Of a stretch of 46,333 nucleotides of DNA, positions 42,633-46,333 are shown piece by piece. The notes below the pieces were generated by a model. It ran no database searches and had not been told where the DNA came from. It saw only the letters and a list, made by a program, of their open reading frames with translations. Position 1 is the stretch's first letter. The number at the start of each line of letters is the position of its first letter. This DNA comes from DAOUEH01 sp034430515. Lineage in GTDB: Bacteria > Chloroflexota > Dehalococcoidia > Dehalococcoidales > RBG-16-60-22. A program made the translations under genes and the position numbers. The DNA is taken from positions 1 through 46,333 of the forward strand of contig DAOUEP010000014.1 of the NCBI GenBank assembly GCA_034430515.1. The letters run 5' to 3'.

Positions 42633-43427
42633 CTAGTGCGAGACGTCGGCCAGGGGCAGTTCCACCCTGGCTTCGGTGTCCAGCTCCACCAGCACCGTTT
42701 CCTTGAGCGGGTTGGAACTCACCACGGTCGCCTCCCCCATGCGCGTGGAGACGCGGCTGCCCGGCTTGGGCATCTTGGCCTTGATGGCGCGGTACTGCTC
42801 GCCCTCGTAGGCCAGGCAGCACATCAGGCGGCCGCAGGCCCCGGAGATTTTCATGGGGTTGAGGGGCAGGTCCTGCTCCTTGGCCATCTTGATGGAGACG
42901 GGGGTGAACTCGGTGAGGAAGCGGGTGCAGCAGAGGGGCCGCCCGCAGCGCCCGAAGCCGCCCAGCAGCTTGGCCTCGTCCCGCGAGCCCACCTGCCTCA
43001 GCTCCACCCTCACCTTGAACTTGCCGATGAGGCGGCGCACCAGCTCGCGGAAGTCGACCCGCTCCTCGGCGCTGAACTGAAAGGTGAGCCGGCTGCCGTC
43101 GAGGTTGTACTCGGCGGTGAGCAGCTTCATGGGCAGCCTCAGCTCGCTGATGAGCTGGGAGCAGGTGACGAAGGCGTCGACGGCCTTTTCCCTGAGGTCT
43201 TCGGCCCGGGCGATGTCCTCGTCCCCGGCCTTGCGGAGCACCGGGCTGAGCGATTCCTTGTTGTCGCCGCCGGGCACCTGGCCGGGGGGCAGCACCACCT
43301 CGCCCAGCTCCATGCCCCGGCTGGTCTTGACGACGACCGTATCGCCGGCGGCCAGCTCGATATCGCCGGCATCAAAGTAATAGACCTTGCCGGCCTGGCG
43401 AAAGCGTATACCCGTGACGTTAGCCAT
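42633..43427 (-). CDS. ricT: PSP1-domain regulator RicT (YaaT)
   Basis: The 264-residue protein carries the PSP1 cysteine set GRCGRPLCCTRF and GACGRLMCCLAYE, which in RicT binds [4Fe-4S] clusters. In Bacillus it works with RNase Y to mature transcripts. Here rny is in the same window, about 6 kb away. The start overlaps the end of holB by 8 bases; the holB-ricT pair is conserved across Firmicutes and relatives. Confidence 0.93.
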   Translation of the reverse strand: MANVTGIRFRQAGKVYYFDAGDIELAAGDTVVVKTSRGMELGEVVLPPGQVPGGDNKESLSPVLRKAGDEDIARAEDLREKAVDAFVTCSQLISELRLPMKLLTAEYNLDGSRLTFQFSAEERVDFRELVRRLIGKFKVRVELRQVGSRDEAKLLGGFGRCGRPLCCTRFLTEFTPVSIKMAKEQDLPLNPMKISGACGRLMCCLAYEGEQYRAIKAKMPKPGSRVSTRMGEATVVSSNPLKETVLVELDTEARVELPLADVSH

Positions 43428-44472
43428 ATTTTACGGAAGCCCGGTCGGGCCGGGTTTCCCGGTCACCTCCTTCATGACGGGGTATGTCCAGCATCATGAC
43501 CTCCAGGGCCAGCCGCGCGTTGACGTTCTGCCTTAGCTCGCGGGCGGCGGCCCGGACGGCCTCGATGGCGGCCTTGATTTGCGAAAGCGTGTAATTTTGC
43601 GCCAGCCGGGTCAGCTCGTCCCGGCGGTCGCTGTTGGTGAGTAAATCTGCCTGGCCCAGTTTTAAGAGCATCAGGTCGCGGTAGTAATCGAGCCACAGGT
43701 CGAGGACGTCGTGGACGGCGGCGCGGTTCTGCCCGTAGCGCGTTGCCAGGCGTGCCGCGTAGCCGAAGCGCCCGTCGCTGTCGGCCCCGATGGCAGTGGC
43801 GATAGCGTCTACTTCCTGGCGGCGCTTTTCCAAGAGGCTCTCGTCGCGCAGGGCGTCCCGCGCCCACTCCGGGCAGCCGCGGGCGAAACCGGCCAGCTGC
43901 CGGGCCGGCTCCGGGGCCAGGCCGCTGTCCTGCTCCAGCCGGGCGGCGGCCTCCTTGATGGATAGCGGCGGCAGCTCCAGGCGCTGGCAGCGCGAGACGA
44001 CCGTAGCCGGGAGCCGCCGTTCGTTGACCGTCAGCAGGATAAAGGTCACGTTGTCGCCGGGCTCCTCCAGGGTCTTGAGCAGGCAGTTGGCCGCCTCGAT
44101 GGAGAGCAGCTCCGCCCCCTCGATGATGAAGACCTTGTGCTTCCCCTCGAAGGGAGGCAGGCTGGCGTCGTGCTGCATGTCCTTAATCTGGTCGATACTG
44201 ATGAGCTTGGCCCCGGCGCCGTCATCGTCGCGGCTCAGGCCGACCACCTGGACATCGGCGTGCTTGCCGGCGGCTATCTTGAGGCAGGCGGGGCACTCGC
44301 CGCAGGGGGGAGTTTTCCCCGTGCAGTTGAGCGCCCGGGCCAGGTCGATGGCCAGGGTCATCTTGCCGACGTGGGGCGGGCCCGCCACCAGGTAGGCGTG
44401 GGCCAGGTTGCCGGCCTCCAGGCTGCGCTGGAGCAGGGAGACCGTCCGGGGCTGTCCGATTACCTGCCACAT
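43420..44472 (-). CDS. holB: DNA polymerase III delta' subunit
   Basis: HolB is part of the clamp loader. The 350-residue AAA+ protein has WQVIGQPRTVSLLQRSLEAGNLAHAYLVAGPPHVGK with a P-loop ending GKMT, a zinc module (CTGKTPPCGECPACLKI), VFIIEGAELLSIEAANCLLKTLEEP and sensor-1 LLTVNERRLPATVVSRCQ. The ATG at 44472 follows GAGGAGG with 8 bases; the frame runs back to 44499, but that start has no such site and overlaps lysA. Confidence 0.93.
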   Translation of the reverse strand: MWQVIGQPRTVSLLQRSLEAGNLAHAYLVAGPPHVGKMTLAIDLARALNCTGKTPPCGECPACLKIAAGKHADVQVVGLSRDDDGAGAKLISIDQIKDMQHDASLPPFEGKHKVFIIEGAELLSIEAANCLLKTLEEPGDNVTFILLTVNERRLPATVVSRCQRLELPPLSIKEAAARLEQDSGLAPEPARQLAGFARGCPEWARDALRDESLLEKRRQEVDAIATAIGADSDGRFGYAARLATRYGQNRAAVHDVLDLWLDYYRDLMLLKLGQADLLTNSDRRDELTRLAQNYTLSQIKAAIEAVRAAARELRQNVNARLALEVMMLDIPRHEGGDRETRPDRASVKYG

Positions 44473-44488
44473 GCCGTGGGCCTCCTCG

Positions 44489-45805
44489 CTAGACGACATC
44501 GCACCGGGTGAGGTCGGCCAGCGTCTCGCGGCGGCGGACGAGGCGGGCCTTGCCGTCCCGCACGAAGACGATGGCCGGGCGGAAGGCGGCGTTGTAGTTG
44601 CTCTGCATCGGCACGCAGTAGGCGCCGCTGCCGGCCACCGCCAGGATATCGCCCGCCTGCATGGCGGGCAGGTCGATGTCTTTAATCAGGATGTCGCCGG
44701 ACTCGCAGTAGCGGCCGCAGATAGTGACCGTGCCGTCATACTTCGCCGCGGCGCGGTTGGCCACCAGGGCCTCCTGCCGGGCGCCGTACATCGGCTGGCG
44801 GATGTTATCGCCCATGCCGCCGTCCACCGCCACGTAGGTGCGGATGCCGGGAATTTGCTTGATGACGCCGACGGTGTAGAGGGCCACCCCGGCCCGGGCC
44901 ACGATACGCCGCCCCGGCTCGATGACGAGGCGCGGCAGGTCGAGGTTAAGCTCGCGGCAGCGCTCCTTGATGCGGCCGGTGATGGCCTGAGCGAAGGCGG
45001 CCACGGTCGGCGGCGTCGCCTCCAGGGTATACTGCACGCCGAACCCCCCGCCGATGCTGAGTGTCCGCACCGTAAAATCGTGCCTCTTTTTAATCTCGGC
45101 GGCGTAGTCCAGCATCACATCCACGGACCGGGTGTAGGGCTCCAGCTCGAAGATGCCGGAGCCGATGTGAAAGTGCAGCCCGTCCACGCTGAGGCTGGGC
45201 GCCGCTAAAGCCGTGGCCACGGCCTCGTCCCACTGCTGGCGCGGCAGGCCGAACTTGGAATCCACCAGGCCGGTGGTGTTGTACTGGTGGGTGTGGGCGT
45301 CGATGCCCGGCGAGAGCCGCAGCAGGATGTTCACCTTTCTCTTACCGGCGATTTCGATGAGCATGTTTAGCTCGGGGAGGTTATCCACCACGATGTGCCC
45401 GATGCCGGCGCTCACCGCCATTTCCAGCTCCTCGGCGCTCTTGTTGTTGCCAGGGAAGTGGATGCGCCGGGCGGGAAAACCGACGCCGCGGGCGATGCCC
45501 AGCTCCCCGCCGGAGACCACGTCCAGGTCGAGGCCTTCCTCGGCGACGAGGTTGAGTACGGCCGATACCGAGCAGGCCTTGGCCGAGTAGCAGACGGTCG
45601 TCTGGGGATAGGCGGCGGTGAACTCCTTGACGAACTCGCGGCACCGGGCGCGCAGGCCGGCCTCGTCGTAGACGTAGAGCGGCGTGCCGAACTCTTTGGC
45701 CAGCTCGGTTGCGTCGCCGCCGCCGATGGTCAGGTGGCCCCTGGCGTTGACGGCCGCCGTCGGCGGGAACAAAACCAGTCGCGCTATTTCGGTTCGGGTC
45801 GTCAT
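44489..45805 (-). CDS. lysA: Diaminopimelate decarboxylase
   Basis: LysA makes lysine from meso-diaminopimelate with PLP. The 438-residue product has the PLP-lysine motif VCYSAKACS near residue 70, HFHIGSGIFE, SIGGGFGVQY, EPGRRIVARAG and CGRYCESGDIL, all typical. It has its own promoter and heads the lysA-holB-ricT group, which are close together on the minus strand. Confidence 0.95.
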   Translation of the reverse strand: MTTRTEIARLVLFPPTAAVNARGHLTIGGGDATELAKEFGTPLYVYDEAGLRARCREFVKEFTAAYPQTTVCYSAKACSVSAVLNLVAEEGLDLDVVSGGELGIARGVGFPARRIHFPGNNKSAEELEMAVSAGIGHIVVDNLPELNMLIEIAGKRKVNILLRLSPGIDAHTHQYNTTGLVDSKFGLPRQQWDEAVATALAAPSLSVDGLHFHIGSGIFELEPYTRSVDVMLDYAAEIKKRHDFTVRTLSIGGGFGVQYTLEATPPTVAAFAQAITGRIKERCRELNLDLPRLVIEPGRRIVARAGVALYTVGVIKQIPGIRTYVAVDGGMGDNIRQPMYGARQEALVANRAAAKYDGTVTICGRYCESGDILIKDIDLPAMQAGDILAVAGSGAYCVPMQSNYNAAFRPAIVFVRDGKARLVRRRETLADLTRCDVV

Positions 45806-45822
45806 CTTTACCTCACGTCTTT

Positions 45823-45851
45823 ATGTTAGCAGCGCCCGTAGCTTTCGTCAA
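45823..45851 (-). promoter_or_regulatory. lysA promoter
   Basis: TTGACG (45851-45846) and TAACAT (45828-45823) on the minus strand are 17 bases apart. GTGAGGTAA precedes the ATG at 45805. Confidence 0.65.
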
Positions 45852-45883
45852 TCATCTGTTCTGGATTTCCCCCCTGCCCCGCC

Positions 45884-45938
45884 GGAGTTATCTATTCCCA
45901 CCCGAGCCGCCCTGGCACATCCTCGGCTTAGCCCGTAG
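45884..45938 (+). repeat. Four-copy dispersed repeat, copy D
   Basis: Short form with both conserved ends (GGAGTTATCTATTCCCACCC and CGGCTTAGCCCG) and a reduced centre. It lies between lysA and the MFS gene, in the orientation of copy C. Confidence 0.75.
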
Positions 45939-45955
45939 TCTGCCTCCTCGCCGCC

Positions 45956-46022
45956 TTGCCCGCCGCTGGCGCCGCAGTGTAAAATAAACGGGGAACACGC
46001 CGCAGCGTTCCCCCTTCTTTTT
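45956..46022 (+). promoter_or_regulatory. Promoter and 5' hairpin in the MFS gene leader
   Basis: TTGCCC (45956-45961) and TAAAAT (45980-45985) are 18 bases apart. The predicted transcript starts within the hairpin GGGGAAC-N10-GTTCCCC (45990-46013), which is followed by CTTCTTTTT. This is either a 5' stabilising hairpin or an attenuator placed 50 bases before the start codon. Confidence 0.5.
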
Positions 46023-46072
46023 CCGGGCGGATTTTCCCTCCCGCGGGACAGCCGGGTGGCGGGGATTGATAC

Positions 46073-46333
46073 ATGACCGACGACCCTGACAAATACCGCA
46101 GCGACAAGGAGATTACCCGGGAGGTCACCGGCCCGGCCGGGATATCGGGCTATGCCCGGCGCGTCTTCAGCTCCTTCCGGAACCCGGTTTTCCGCCTCTA
46201 CTACACCTCGATGGTGGGTCACTGGGGCCCCCTCCAGATGCAGATGGTCACCCGCACCCTGCTCATCTACCGCCTCACCGATTCCGGCTCCATCCTGGGG
46301 CTGATGGCGCTGGCCGGGTCGGTTCCCATGCTC
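46073..46333 (+). CDS. MFS transporter, N-terminal part (cut by window edge)
   Basis: The frame opens at ATG 46073 and continues past the window end, giving 87 residues. A charged lead of about 35 residues is followed by FSSFRNPVFRLYYTSMVGHWG and the amphipathic/transmembrane pattern TRTLLIYRLTDSGSILGLMALAGSVPM. This R-x-F/L-W/Y-x-S-x-x-x-G start with a D-S/T-A/G-x-x-L-G turn is typical of DHA-type efflux proteins of the major facilitator superfamily. Substrate unknown. Confidence 0.75.
   Translation, partial: MTDDPDKYRSDKEITREVTGPAGISGYARRVFSSFRNPVFRLYYTSMVGHWGPLQMQMVTRTLLIYRLTDSGSILGLMALAGSVPML

Overview
The window reads as a GC-rich chromosomal segment of a strictly anaerobic, probably acetogenic bacterium. 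The best guess is Chloroflexota, class Dehalococcoidia. This rests on gene content (a bacterial-type CO dehydrogenase/acetyl-CoA synthase operon with two CooC ATPases, formate-tetrahydrofolate ligase, FolD, RNase Y, RicT, TIGR00282-type phosphoesterase) and on protein style; no 16S gene is present, so the assignment is inference. Promoters of the TTGACA/TATAAT type can be read before many genes, and several place the predicted transcription start at or next to the start codon.

Layout. 1-2.1 kb: the low-GC 3' end of a methyltransferase gene, a complete tmRNA gene, a single-domain cupin gene, then a second, partial tmRNA 3' end that runs into the end of smpB. 2.1-7.6 kb: a minus-strand UDP-N-acetylglucosamine operon (glmM, two GlmU-like nucleotidyltransferase/left-handed beta-helix proteins, glmS). 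7.7-9.6 kb: a voltage-gated-type ion channel and a formate/nitrite-family transporter. 9.6-13.9 kb: thiC behind a TPP riboswitch with a readable terminator, a metallo-beta-lactamase-fold protein, and an operon of DUF1847, an MTH1187-type thiamine-binding-like protein and a TauE/SafE exporter with a probable ATT start. 14-15 kb: an HtpX-type membrane protease carrying an EF-hand loop.

15-30.5 kb is the core: cooC1, fhs, cooC2, folD, a 72-residue unknown, acsD, acsA/cooS, acsB, acsC, acsE, then DUF3786 and a NuoE/NuoF-like flavoprotein pair. These genes cover most of the Wood-Ljungdahl pathway: formate activation, the cyclohydrolase and dehydrogenase steps, methyl transfer to the corrinoid protein, CO formation and acetyl-CoA assembly. 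Formate dehydrogenase and methylene-tetrahydrofolate reductase are not in the window. The NuoE/F pair is a candidate NAD(P)H-linked electron module, and the formate-family transporter would suit the same metabolism.

30.8-38.3 kb: housekeeping genes (surE, acpS, a zinc-ribbon membrane protein, plsY-like, PHP phosphoesterase, ymdB-like, rny, recX, recA). 38.6-42 kb: a membrane-anchored family 1 glycosidase, a short-chain dehydrogenase and a two-domain cupin paralogous to the one next to tmRNA. 42-46.3 kb: HNH endonuclease, ricT, holB, lysA and the start of an MFS transporter. Two dispersed repeat families sit in the gaps: a 78-83-bp inverted repeat (2 copies) and a 50-103-bp element (4 copies), each of the four lying just upstream of a plus-strand gene.

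The best candidates for something undescribed are the tmRNA/smpB rearrangement, the small protein inside the acs operon, the DUF3786-NuoE-NuoF module, the HxHD-HCP cupin family, the EF-hand protease and the four-copy repeat. No CRISPR array, insertion sequence or tRNA gene was recognised.
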